Assembly (NCBI GenBank): GCA_964400685.1
Contig: CAYNVT010000103.1
Span: 1 to 15,331 of the forward strand
DNA length: 15,331 nucleotides
Source: DATCTV01 sp964400685
GTDB lineage: Bacteria > Desulfobacterota > Desulfomonilia > UBA1062
Direction of reading: 5' to 3'
The notes under the pieces are model-generated. The model did not search any database. It saw only the letters and a list, made by a program, of their open reading frames with translations, and had not been told where the DNA came from. Each line of letters starts with the position of its first letter. Positions within the stretch are counted from its first letter, which is position 1. Below, one piece after another: positions 7,926 through 15,257 of this stretch. The position numbers and the translations under genes are program-made.

Positions 7926-9344
7926 TTACATGTCCTTGTCCAGAAACTTGTGATAGCTGGCCAGCCAGTAGGCTGCCAGATAGTCAACTCCGGGGTTGAC
8001 GTGCTTCGGATTGTTGCTGCCGCATGCCGTGATTACAAACGGGTTGCGCTGCCAGAGGAAATCGCTGGGACACTGAAGCGGCACAGGGAAGGCCTCAAGC
8101 GCCTGTATATTGATCGGTTTCCAGATGCTGTCCACATTGAGCGCCTCGAAGAGATTATGAAGCTTTATCGACTGCGGGTCTATCGTATAGGTCGAGGTAT
8201 CCCGGGCCGGTACGTAGTATTCACCGTTAGGAGCATTCCTGAATGCAGTGAGGTCTTCTACAAGCTGCGCATAATAGGCATCAGATGTGTCGTTAGCCCA
8301 TCCTCCCTGGCTCATGTATATACCATTGAACCATGCATTATGTGATAGCCTGGTGAAGGTGTGGACTGATTTGTTGAATTCGCTTACGAGCCAGTTGTAG
8401 TCATCCTCGCCGAAATAGACCTTGCCGAGCCTTAAGAGGTTGTACCAGTTTGTGTGGCCGAGGTTGTTTCCGTAATATTCCAGATACCGGTTGAAATAGT
8501 TGATGTCTGATACGAACAGGGTCGCGCGGTTCGCGTTTAACAGCATGGTCTTAAGCTGCTTCAGCATGCGTGCGTCTCCGGTCATGTGGTAGCCTATAAG
8601 AAGGAAGTTCATCTTCATCGTGGCGATAACCTGAGGGGCGGTTTTGCTGGGCTTGCCGTCCTGAGCCGTTATGTTCCAGCTGTTGTCCATAAGTGCGGTG
8701 ACGACTTCATTCACATCATCGCGTATCTTAGCCTTTACCGTATCATCGTCTATCAGGTCATAAGCCAGAGCCATTCCGAAGAACCATCCTGTATACTGGT
8801 CGCGGCTCGTATTACCTTCCCAGAAGTCTCCCGCATAGGGGCCGGTTACGACACGGTGACAGCTGTCGCTGGCGTCGCAAGCGGCATCGCCCCTGTATCC
8901 AAGAGAAGCCTGCGGGGCGTGGTAACGGGCGATAAAGCCTTCCTTGCCGGTGACATGAAGGAAGCCGTCGAGCGTATCAACCATGCGGATAGCGTTTTCT
9001 TTTGCGACAGGGTCCCCCGTCACATGGTAGCGCATGGCCTGGCTGCCGAGATATGTCCCGGTCCAGATGCAGCTGTCGCCGTAGCCGCCGACTCCGCTCA
9101 TTACGGTCCTTGCGTCATCGGCGAAATGGGTTTCTACCGTACCGCCGTAGTAGGGCTGGTGCCACTGTAGATGCCAGGCGTCATATTGAGCCGCTTTGTC
9201 CCGAAGAAGACCAGCAGGCTGGCTTTCATCATAGTCCCTGACCTCCACTGCACTCTGGGGCCATGTTGCTACATAAGAGTCATCCTTGCATCCCGAAAAA
9301 AAGATAATCAGACCGATTGCCGCCGAAAGAAGAACTTTACGCAT
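7926..9344 (-). CDS. Lipoprotein of unrecognised family, possibly an alpha/alpha-barrel fold
   Basis: This is a 472-residue lipoprotein. The signal peptide ends in the lipobox FFSG-Cys19, and the +2 residue is Lys, so outer-membrane sorting is expected. I do not recognise the family. The mature chain is Trp/Tyr/Asp/His-rich with recurring helical stretches: GVGGYGDSCIWTGTYLG near 85, then FWEGNTSRDQYTGWFFGMAL near 175, a long helical middle and NNLGHTNWYNLLRLG near 295. This pattern of aromatic-Gly turns between helices resembles (alpha/alpha)6 barrel proteins such as six-hairpin glycosidases, which is an inference from pattern only. Four Cys (GDSC, DAAC, DSC, LQC) and ITAC could form disulfides. 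The start has a GAGGAG site. The gene stands alone between a hairpin-containing spacer and a strong terminator. Confidence 0.8.
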   Translation of the reverse strand: MRKVLLSAAIGLIIFFSGCKDDSYVATWPQSAVEVRDYDESQPAGLLRDKAAQYDAWHLQWHQPYYGGTVETHFADDARTVMSGVGGYGDSCIWTGTYLGSQAMRYHVTGDPVAKENAIRMVDTLDGFLHVTGKEGFIARYHAPQASLGYRGDAACDASDSCHRVVTGPYAGDFWEGNTSRDQYTGWFFGMALAYDLIDDDTVKAKIRDDVNEVVTALMDNSWNITAQDGKPSKTAPQVIATMKMNFLLIGYHMTGDARMLKQLKTMLLNANRATLFVSDINYFNRYLEYYGNNLGHTNWYNLLRLGKVYFGEDDYNWLVSEFNKSVHTFTRLSHNAWFNGIYMSQGGWANDTSDAYYAQLVEDLTAFRNAPNGEYYVPARDTSTYTIDPQSIKLHNLFEALNVDSIWKPINIQALEAFPVPLQCPSDFLWQRNPFVITACGSNNPKHVNPGVDYLAAYWLASYHKFLDKDM

Positions 9345-9679
9345 AAGTGCATCTCCTCATATTATAGATTTTAAATATTGCTGCAGCCCTTACATAGGCG
9401 AATGGCCTGACAAATTCTTTGCCAGGCCACGTTGCCTCCCTCATAATGTTGCATCACCAGATGACTTATATGAATACAATTAATGCATGTACTGTGCCAT
9501 AGAGGAGCATTTTTAACCTGCTGTTAATTCAATGATTTTTATAGAGGCCATTATGAAAAAATTTACGGATGGAAATTAATTTCACTTTGATAGAGATATT
9601 TTCTGCCATGTGTCCGGCAGGTACAAAAAGAAAAAAACATATCGAAATCTTTTTTTAAATATCTGTTCGAAATGCCCGA
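9345..9679. other. 335-bp intergenic spacer, AT-rich
   Basis: The spacer holds no convincing gene. On the - strand a TATAAT lies at 9361-9366, but it is so close to the lipoprotein start that the leader would be only about 10 nt, and no matching -35 is evident. A strong hairpin lies at 9403-9429. The stretch 9480-9670 is rich in A/T runs and has only a 5-bp stem (CTGCC/GGCAG, 9603-9620). No clear terminator for the transporter operon was found. Confidence 0.6.
9403..9429 (-). promoter_or_regulatory. 12-bp-stem hairpin upstream of the lipoprotein gene
   Basis: TGGCCTGACAAA (9403-9414) faces TTTGCCAGGCCA (9418-9429) across a 3-nt loop. On the - strand every position pairs, with one G-U; on the + strand the same position is an A-C mismatch, so a functional RNA would be the - strand one. 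It lies about 60 nt before the lipoprotein start codon and has no U-run after it. It could be a leader structure, a processing site or a weak transporter-operon terminator. Confidence 0.5.
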
Positions 9680-10969
9680 CTATTTGTCTTCAAACTCAAT
9701 ATCAACTTTTTCGGCGGCATCGATATCTCTCTGATAGTAAAAAGACCCGATCAGAAAAAAGACCGCACCCAATGCAGTGAAGATGGGCAGAAAGGAAAGC
9801 GCAGTCATAAGACCGAAACGATCCGAGATAACGCCTACAAAGATCGGCCCCAGCGAGCTCCCCAGCAGATGCTGAATAACTACATTCAGGCTCAAAGATG
9901 TAGCCCTGAGTCCGGGATGGACAACGTCCTGAGTTACGGCGATGGATGCAGGTACAAAGGCGGCTATGGTTATGCCGCCGATCAGAAAAGCGATGTACTG
10001 ATTGGGGCCCTGAAAAAGTACCAGCGCTATAAAGAAAATGATTGCTGTGAGAAAGGAGGAGCAGGCCGGGAAGAGCATCCTTGCATTAAGCCTTTTTTTC
10101 CGCCACAGGTCGGACAGGTAGCCTCCAAGTGGAGCGCCCAGGATGGCAAGAAACATGATGGCCCCAGCTTTAGTACCCGATTTGGTCATGGACAGGCCCT
10201 CGGTTCTGCTGAAATAAGTCGGAAGCCAGCTCATGAGTGCCGTAGTAACGAAGACATTAGCTGCGAATGCCAGATTATTGAAAATAAGTGACCTGGGACG
10301 TGTAAACTGATGCACATAGTCTTTTCTGCTCATTTTGATTTTCAGGGTTTTGTCGGTTGAAGATTTGATCAGGTCAACTGTTTTGTAATCTTTCACGAAG
10401 AAGAAAAGCAGTGCGATGATCATGCCCGGGATTGCAACGATGCCGAATGCATGGCGCCAGCCATAGCGGTCGGCTATCAGGCCTCCAAGTGCGATACCAA
10501 GTGCACTTCCCAGAGGGATAGATGCATTCCACAATCCAAGGATTTTTGCCCTTTTCCCTTCCGGAAAAAGTGCTGAGAGCATGGCAGTCCCTCCGGGCGC
10601 ATAGCCTGCTTCACCTATGCCTATTGCTGTTCTCGAGGCTAAAAGCTGAGGAAAGCTGAGAGCGAAGGCGCATGCCGCAGTGGCTGTGCTCCAGAGCAGG
10701 GCCATTATGGCAATGCTTTTCTTCCTGCTCCATCGGTCGATCAGAACTGAAACCGGCAGAGAAAATATAAGGATCGACCAGTAAACCGACGATATCAGCA
10801 GGCCGCACTGAGTGTCCGACAGCTCCCACTCCGCTTTAATGAACGGAAACAGGGAGGAAACTATCAACCTGTCTATGTAATCGAACATATATAACAAAAA
10901 CAGGAGAATGAAGATAAGATAAGCCTGGCCTCTGGAAATCGGTTCTGCTGGATTTTTGCTGATGTTCAT
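9680..10969 (-). CDS. MFS transporter (spinster/anion-symporter-like)
   Basis: This is a 429-residue inner-membrane major facilitator with about 12 predicted membrane segments. TM1 carries the DYIDRLIVSSLFPFIK signature common in organic-anion and spinster-like MFS proteins. The loop 2-3 motif A is DRWSRKK, and TM4-5 has RTAIGIGEAGYAPGG followed by GLWNASIPLGSALG. A central cytoplasmic loop runs around residues 200-225. It is the last gene of the corrinoid methyltransferase operon, 30 bp after the methyltransferase stop, with AAGGAG before its ATG, so it probably imports the methylated substrate or exports the demethylated product. The sequence does not identify the substrate. A short acidic tail ends the protein. 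Confidence 0.9.
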   Translation of the reverse strand: MNISKNPAEPISRGQAYLIFILLFLLYMFDYIDRLIVSSLFPFIKAEWELSDTQCGLLISSVYWSILIFSLPVSVLIDRWSRKKSIAIMALLWSTATAACAFALSFPQLLASRTAIGIGEAGYAPGGTAMLSALFPEGKRAKILGLWNASIPLGSALGIALGGLIADRYGWRHAFGIVAIPGMIIALLFFFVKDYKTVDLIKSSTDKTLKIKMSRKDYVHQFTRPRSLIFNNLAFAANVFVTTALMSWLPTYFSRTEGLSMTKSGTKAGAIMFLAILGAPLGGYLSDLWRKKRLNARMLFPACSSFLTAIIFFIALVLFQGPNQYIAFLIGGITIAAFVPASIAVTQDVVHPGLRATSLSLNVVIQHLLGSSLGPIFVGVISDRFGLMTALSFLPIFTALGAVFFLIGSFYYQRDIDAAEKVDIEFEDK

Positions 10970-10999
10970 TTTAGTCTCCTTTTTTAAGTAAGAGAGTGA

Positions 11000-12091
11000 T
11001 CACACAGATCCGGTGTATTTCCCGTATTTCCTGGCGGCTTCGAACATTGCGATGCAGTTTTCAGGATTCACCCCCGGGTGAAGCGAATTGGAGTCCGAGA
11101 TGATCAAGCCTCCGCCAGATGCGGCGTCGTCAATGGCCTGTTTCACGGCCGCTTCAACCTGGGCGCGCGTTCCATTAGGAAGCAGTTCTATACAGTCGAT
11201 GTTACCGATAAGGCACAGCCTGTCTCCGCAGTAATCTTTAACCTTCTTCAAATCCATGCCTGCCTGCGGTTCCAGCGGATTCAGACCGTCATATCCCGTT
11301 TCGAGCATGGTATCTAAAAGCGGCCAGAGATTTCCGTCGCTGTGACGCATAACCTTCAAACCAGCTGCATGGGCTTTATCAACGAGTTCCATGTTATAGG
11401 GTTCGACAAATGTTCTGAACTGGTCCGGGGCGATCAACGGGAAGTTTTTATCTGCAATATCGTCTTCTACTATCAGGACATCCAACCCTGCGCCGATAAG
11501 CATATCCAGCATTTCGAGATTATAGTCCGTCACCATCCTGGCGATTGCGTGAACGAACGCAGGGTTATCAAACATCTGTATCATCAGGTTTTCCATACCT
11601 GTCAAACGCCAGCTTTTGACAAATGCGCCGCGCATCATCCAGAAAAGGGCCTTCTTGCCCTTGAACCTCTCCCGGGCAAGTTCGTGCATCAGCAGATGCC
11701 CTTTATTCGGGCTGGGTTGCCGGAAACCTTTAAGCTCTACTGGCGTTTTTACCGGATGGACCGATGCAACGGGCAGACCGTAAGGGCTTCTTACGTAAAC
11801 GACTCCCCAGTCGTCCTGAACATGCTTTTCATCGAGTATCTTTTCGTGGCCTATCTCGAAGGCGGTGAAGCCGTCGATGTCGAATGCTTCATGAATGAGA
11901 AAAAGAGTGTCCAGCAGCTTGAACGTTTCCTCTGGGCTCATTTCATAGATAGTCTTTATTTCCGGCAGATCCTCTCTCAAATGCCTGCCTATACCTATGA
12001 TCGGGGCTTCATTTATGCCGTGTATATAAAGTGGGACACAATCCGGCTCCCTGATGGACATGGCGGTTAATATTCGTTCTTTTCCTGTCAT
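11000..12091 (-). CDS. URO-D family corrinoid methyltransferase
   Basis: This protein belongs to the uroporphyrinogen-decarboxylase fold group used by substrate-specific corrinoid methyltransferases (MtaA, MtbA and CmuA are known members). I choose the ATG at 12091 (363 residues): it has a GGAG site 6 nt upstream, whereas the in-frame ATG at 12115 has none. Marks are the N-terminal TGKERILTAM, DWGVVYVRSPYG, EDDIADK, RHSDGN (His250), LNPLEPQAGMDL, CLIGNIDC and SDSNSLHPGVNPEN near the C-terminus. MtaA-type enzymes bind zinc by His-x-Cys and a distal Cys. Here the first pair reads His-Ser-Asp, so the metal ligands differ or the substrate class does. It is not expected to be a haem-pathway decarboxylase. 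It lies directly after its likely partner, the corrinoid protein, so methyl transfer to cobalamin is the probable role. Confidence 0.88.
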   Translation of the reverse strand: MTGKERILTAMSIREPDCVPLYIHGINEAPIIGIGRHLREDLPEIKTIYEMSPEETFKLLDTLFLIHEAFDIDGFTAFEIGHEKILDEKHVQDDWGVVYVRSPYGLPVASVHPVKTPVELKGFRQPSPNKGHLLMHELARERFKGKKALFWMMRGAFVKSWRLTGMENLMIQMFDNPAFVHAIARMVTDYNLEMLDMLIGAGLDVLIVEDDIADKNFPLIAPDQFRTFVEPYNMELVDKAHAAGLKVMRHSDGNLWPLLDTMLETGYDGLNPLEPQAGMDLKKVKDYCGDRLCLIGNIDCIELLPNGTRAQVEAAVKQAIDDAASGGGLIISDSNSLHPGVNPENCIAMFEAARKYGKYTGSV

Positions 12092-12118
12092 GTTGGTCTC
12101 CTGTTCAATAGGCATTTA

Positions 12119-12748
12119 TCAGATCAGCGCCAAAGCGTTTTCGGCGGCCTCTGTCGCGTCCTGCCCGAATCCGTCCGCGCCGATTTCATCGGCAAATGCC
12201 TGAGTGACCGGTCCTCCGCCGACCATTATTTTAATCTTATCCCTCAATCCTGCTGCCTTTATCGCATCGATGGTTTCTTTCATGAAAGGAAGCGTTGTCG
12301 AGAGCAGGGCTGACATCCCAAGGATGTTGGCATCGCCGTTTCTAACACTCTGAACGAATGTATCCGTCTGAACATTGACGCCCAGATCTAGTACTTCAAA
12401 TCCTTTACCCTGAAGCATCATGGCCACGAGGTTTTTTCCTATATCGTGATGGTCACCCTGAACGGTTCCGATGATGAATTTTCCGGCAGGCCTTGCACCT
12501 GTTTTAATCAGATGGGGTTTCAGGATATCCATGCCGGCGTGCATAGCCCGTGCAGCGATAAGGACATGGGGTATGAAGATATCTCCGTTTTTGAATCTCT
12601 CCCCCACTATACCCATACCTGCGAACAACCCTTCCTTGAGTATGACATCAGGCCCCATTCCTTCCTGAAGGGCCTCTTTGGTGAGTTGTTGAACATGAGT
12701 GGTGTCTCCCTCTGAAAGGGCTTTGGAAAGTTCTGCAAATATGGGCAT
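12119..12748 (-). CDS. Methyltransferase cognate corrinoid protein
   Basis: This is a two-domain B12 protein of the MtaC/MtbC/MtvC type that carries the methyl group on cobalamin. The N-terminal helical cap (about residues 1-85) is followed by the Rossmann-like B12 domain. In it DHHDIG fits the DxHxxG motif with His101 as the lower axial ligand, and GMSALLSTT and MVGGGP complete the binding site. I place the start at ATG 12748 (209 residues), because GGAGGAA lies just upstream; a longer frame from TTG 12763 would start inside that ribosome site. It is first in a - strand operon, followed closely by the methyltransferase and transporter. No reductive activator (RamA type) or methylcorrinoid:folate methyltransferase is in the window, so these must be encoded elsewhere. 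Confidence 0.93.
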   Translation of the reverse strand: MPIFAELSKALSEGDTTHVQQLTKEALQEGMGPDVILKEGLFAGMGIVGERFKNGDIFIPHVLIAARAMHAGMDILKPHLIKTGARPAGKFIIGTVQGDHHDIGKNLVAMMLQGKGFEVLDLGVNVQTDTFVQSVRNGDANILGMSALLSTTLPFMKETIDAIKAAGLRDKIKIMVGGGPVTQAFADEIGADGFGQDATEAAENALALI

Positions 12749-12803
12749 ATTCGTTTCCTCCAATGTGGATATGGTTGTGAGAAGGTCTGCTACAGTGAAT
12801 ATG

Positions 12804-12817
12804 CTTTACCGGTAAAG
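12804..12817. promoter_or_regulatory. Perfect 14-bp palindrome upstream of the corrinoid operon
   Basis: CTTTACCGGTAAAG is a perfect palindrome 56 bp before the corrinoid-protein start. On the - strand a consensus TTGACA (12832-12837) lies upstream, and the palindrome falls where the -10 should be, where the -10 match is poor. This fits an operator for a substrate-sensing regulator. The regulator gene is not in the window. Confidence 0.5.
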
Positions 12818-12919
12818 AAGGGGGCGGCGGTTGTCAATCATAATATCCGTGAGAAAACATGTTGAACAATTTGAGGTCATAAAAGGTTGCTTTAAGATTA
12901 TTCCAGAAAATTATTTGAA

Positions 12920-12937
12920 TTAAAAGACTGGCTCCCC
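12920..12937. repeat. Distal direct repeat of the tRNA-Asn 3' end (candidate att site)
   Basis: TTAAAAGACTGGCTCCCC matches 13990-14008, with 12 identical bases (GACTGGCTCCCC) plus TTAAAA after a one-base gap. The orientation is the same as at the tRNA. No T-arm or anticodon arm is found beside it, so it is not a second tRNA. Confidence 0.65.
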
Positions 12938-13021
12938 GAGCAATACGCTCAGCAAAACTTTTTCTCTCATTCCTTTACATTTATCATGAATCCCGCAAAC
13001 AAAAACAATCCGAAAACAGAC

Positions 13022-13116
13022 TACTTGTTTGAGAGAAGTCAAATAGTATTATCGTAAATACAATCGGCCAGCCTTGACTTTTCTCAGGTTTTATCCGATA
13101 TAACTATTAACAAGTA
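13022..13116. repeat. Nested inverted repeats (possible structured RNA or recombination site)
   Basis: The outer arms are TACTTGTT (13022-13029) and AACAAGTA (13109-13116). The inner arms are GAGAGAAGTCAA (13031-13042) and TTGACTTTTCTC (13074-13085), 11 of 12 paired. A small GTATT/AATAC stem lies within. All are in nested order. Confidence 0.5.
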
Positions 13117-13177
13117 AGACCTCATTCGTGGGCTTCCGTAAGGTTGCTCAACATAGCGAATGGGGCTTTGTTGTTTT

Positions 13178-13819
13178 TTAAGGTTTGAATATTGGATTCT
13201 CCTCAACAATCTTATTTCTTATAATCTGATAATATTCTTCATCCTGATGCTCATATTTTCTAAATATTGCCCAGCTAATAAAATCTACTGCTTGTAATCC
13301 ATGTTCCTGTGAAGGCGTTTTGATCGTTACATTCACTTTTACGCCATGGTTCTGAGCTATTTCGGATTCAAGATATTGCTTGAAATTCATATTCAAGAAT
13401 TTGTTCGTCTCTTTTCTTGATGCGATTATTTCCACAGGAGAATCGCTGTCAATCATCCTTTTTGAAAAGATTCGGTCAAGCAAGATATTGGTGACATAGT
13501 TATACAACACCGGTTTTTCATTTTGCATTTTCGTATAAACTCTTTTCTTTTCCAAATAGATGGTCATAATTTTGATATCTTTTTCATATAGCATTTTAAG
13601 CAATCTCTTTCTGGTTTCCGGGCTATTATGGCTGGAATGAAGGACACCGACTTTTTTGTGTTTCTTTGAAAGCAAAGCATGTGTCTTTTTAACGCATTTT
13701 TCAACAGTCCTCTTATTTTCTGTAAACAAAAAGGTAATCAGAAAATAATGCGAAGTAGCTTTCTTTGTAAAATCAAATCCCAAGTCTCCAGATTCATCCA
13801 TAAGCAGATAACAAATCAT
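13178..13819 (-). CDS. DUF3800 domain protein
   Basis: This 213-residue protein matches the DUF3800 pattern: an N-terminal YLLMDESGDLGF (Asp8, Glu9, Asp12), a middle beta-strand region (VEIIASRKETNKFL) and the C-terminal HGLQAVDFISWAIFRKYE, whose Asp is the other conserved acidic site. The family is thought to have an RNase H-like fold and is often found near mobile elements, but its activity is not established. Codon use is strongly A/T-ending and Lys-rich, unlike the neighbouring genes, which suggests transfer. The start follows an AAAGGAAA site at somewhat long spacing. On the - strand TTGCAA (13966-13971) and TATAAC (13945-13950), 15 bp apart, are a weak promoter candidate. It is the only gene between the tRNA-derived direct repeats. 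Confidence 0.82.
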   Translation of the reverse strand: MICYLLMDESGDLGFDFTKKATSHYFLITFLFTENKRTVEKCVKKTHALLSKKHKKVGVLHSSHNSPETRKRLLKMLYEKDIKIMTIYLEKKRVYTKMQNEKPVLYNYVTNILLDRIFSKRMIDSDSPVEIIASRKETNKFLNMNFKQYLESEIAQNHGVKVNVTIKTPSQEHGLQAVDFISWAIFRKYEHQDEEYYQIIRNKIVEENPIFKP

Positions 13820-13989
13820 AAACCAGATTTCCTTTAATTGATGATGTTTTCATTATTATCAGGATTATTAGCTATTGTCTCGATAGGATTAGAGAAGTAT
13901 TAAAACACTACATTTTTAGATATTCAGAAGATTTGAAAAGTTTTGTTATAGTATCAGATGGGGATTTGCAACCTACTGATCATATGGAT

Positions 13990-14008
13990 TTAAAATGACT
14001 GGCTCCCC
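13990..14008. repeat. Proximal direct repeat overlapping the tRNA-Asn 3' end
   Basis: TTAAAATGACTGGCTCCCC covers the tRNA's CCA end and flank, and pairs with the copy at 12920-12937. Confidence 0.65.
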
Positions 14009-14074
14009 AGGTAGGATTCGAACCTACAACCCTGCGGTTAACAGCCGCATGCTCTGCCATTGAGCTACTGAGGA
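14000..14074 (-). tRNA. tRNA-Asn(GTT)
   Basis: The 75-nt gene, read on the - strand, folds fully: acceptor TCCTCAG/CTGGGGA with one T-G pair, D-stem GCTC/GAGC, anticodon stem TGCGG/CCGCA with loop CTGTTAA (anticodon GTT), T-arm GTAGG-TTCGAAT-CCTAC, discriminator G and encoded CCA. It starts 13 nt after the stop of the glycosyltransferase gene on the same strand, so it may be cut from that transcript. Its 3' end is the likely insertion point of the adjoining element. Confidence 0.97.
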
Positions 14075-14087
14075 ACGTCGGATATAT

Positions 14088-15107
14088 CTATGCATTCTCC
14101 TTAATCTTGTCAAGACCTATTGTTTCTGTATCTTCACGCATTTTATCCTGTTCCAGCAGAGGGGATATAGACCTTCTTATTCTTAGAACTTCGTTTCTCA
14201 AATAATTGATCTGGGAAGCAAGAAACCCGAAAGATAGTATCTGCATGCCTCCCAGTATGAATATGGCCATGAACATGAGAAGGGGACGTCCGGGGCTTAA
14301 CGTATGGTTTAGATAAAGGGCGAGAATATATACACCAATGCCCAAACCAATAAGAGTAAGCATAATCCCTATAATGCCGAAGAGCAGGACAGGCCTTTCG
14401 AATGCCGTGAAGATAAGGTGCGTAACCGCTGTTGATCTGAATTTGAATTTCGATTTCCCTTTTTTTCTGGCTTTCAGAACGGCAGGGATCTCTTTTATCC
14501 TGAAACCCATGGCTATAGCCTTGGAAAGGATTTCGAGGTGTATTTCCTTGTCATCAGATTCAAGGTCAAGGCTTTCTATAACTTCCCTTCTGTAGCACCT
14601 GACGATACATGTAACTGTATGTATGTCTTCTGCTATGGAAAGCCTGAGTATCCGGTTTCCGAGTTTGCTTATGAAAAGCCTGTCCCTTGGGACCCCCTCT
14701 GTCCCGCCACCCGGCATGTATGCGCTTGCCAGAACTATATCAGTTTCGGGATCATTTTGAAGGGTGTGCACCATTTTAGTTATATATTCCGGTTCATATG
14801 ACAGATCGGCATCGATGGATGCGATCATCTCTCCCCTTGCCGCTTTGAACCCGTACCTTAATGCCTTGCCCCTTCCTCCGTTTTTCTCGTATGAAACAAC
14901 CCTTACCTTTGGGTTCATGCCTGCAATCTCATGAAGTTCTTTAAGGGTCGAGTCTGTGCTGCCGTCATTTACCGGCAGAATTTCGAATGATTTACCCAGG
15001 CCTGCCAATGTGGATTCTACCCTGTCAATGGTTGAGCGCACATTTGCTTCTTCGTTGAACATCGGTATTATGACGCTTAAATAAGGTTTGACAGCAAGTT
15101 CTTTCAT
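14088..15107 (-). CDS. Family 2 glycosyltransferase, polyprenyl-phosphate sugar synthase type
   Basis: This 339-residue membrane glycosyltransferase is of the dolichyl-/undecaprenyl-phosphate sugar synthase type (DPM1/GtrB-like). The GT-A domain begins LSVIIPMFNEE and has NDGSTDST, GGRGKALRYG and the DXD-type SIDADLS near residue 98, plus a C-terminal portion with KARKKGKSKF. Two hydrophobic hairpin segments follow (about 238-262 and 275-300), then a basic-acidic tail. The probable reaction is transfer of a sugar from a nucleotide sugar to a lipid carrier on the cytoplasmic face of the inner membrane. The sugar cannot be told from sequence. The ribosome site is weak. A terminator upstream isolates it from the next gene, and the tRNA follows closely. 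Confidence 0.9.
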   Translation of the reverse strand: MKELAVKPYLSVIIPMFNEEANVRSTIDRVESTLAGLGKSFEILPVNDGSTDSTLKELHEIAGMNPKVRVVSYEKNGGRGKALRYGFKAARGEMIASIDADLSYEPEYITKMVHTLQNDPETDIVLASAYMPGGGTEGVPRDRLFISKLGNRILRLSIAEDIHTVTCIVRCYRREVIESLDLESDDKEIHLEILSKAIAMGFRIKEIPAVLKARKKGKSKFKFRSTAVTHLIFTAFERPVLLFGIIGIMLTLIGLGIGVYILALYLNHTLSPGRPLLMFMAIFILGGMQILSFGFLASQINYLRNEVLRIRRSISPLLEQDKMREDTETIGLDKIKENA

Positions 15108-15143
15108 GAGAATTGATTTAATATAAACAATGAAAAATTACCA

Positions 15144-15180
15144 CAAAAGAAAACCCGCCTTTCTGGCGGGTTTTCTTTTG
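15144..15180. terminator. Perfect bidirectional intrinsic terminator
   Basis: A 16-bp perfect stem (CAAAAGAAAACCCGCC, 15144-15159, and its complement 15165-15180) with a 5-nt loop. A GC core is flanked by A/T runs on both sides, so it works in either direction. It separates the glycosyltransferase from a - strand gene to the right. Confidence 0.87.
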
Positions 15181-15257
15181 ATTTTCGTCCCTGTACAACC
15201 CTGTTCTCTGAACCATACCCATTCTTTCAAAAAATCAATCAATAGCGAAGTAACAAC

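Larger units (their letters stand above)
12838..13177. other. Spacer between corrinoid operon and DUF3800 gene
   Basis: This AT-rich stretch contains the distal direct repeat of the tRNA-Asn 3' end (12920-12937) and the nested inverted repeats at 13022-13116. A further CATTCG/CGAATG stem lies at about 13123-13161. No gene is supported in it. Confidence 0.6.
12926..14008. mobile_element. Putative mini-element inserted at tRNA-Asn
   Basis: Direct repeats (12926-12937 and 13997-14008) made of the tRNA's last bases bound about 1.07 kb. The segment is visibly more AT-rich than its neighbours and carries one DUF3800 gene and an inverted-repeat block. The layout, intact tRNA at one end and a copy of its 3' end at the other, is that left by tyrosine-recombinase insertion. 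No integrase is present, so this is a remnant, a unit moved in trans, or a coincidence. Confidence 0.45.

Noticed and set aside
8586..9170. A 194-codon + strand frame opposite the lipoprotein gene
   Set aside because: The - strand frame has a proper signal peptide and ribosome site; this one has neither.
9603..9620. CTGCC/GGCAG hairpin as terminator of the transporter operon
   Set aside because: Only a 5-bp stem, and the T-run lies before it rather than after it on the - strand.
11342..12070. A 242-codon + strand frame opposite the URO-D methyltransferase
   Set aside because: Antisense to a clear family member; Cys/His-rich low-quality sequence with no ribosome site.
12926..12960. Second, decayed tRNA at the distal repeat
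   Set aside because: Only the acceptor 3' end matches; no T-loop TTCGAAT or anticodon arm lies beside it.
12986..13057. A 23-codon + strand ORF (starts MNPANKNN) in the spacer
   Set aside because: No ribosome site, very short, and overlapped by the inverted repeats.
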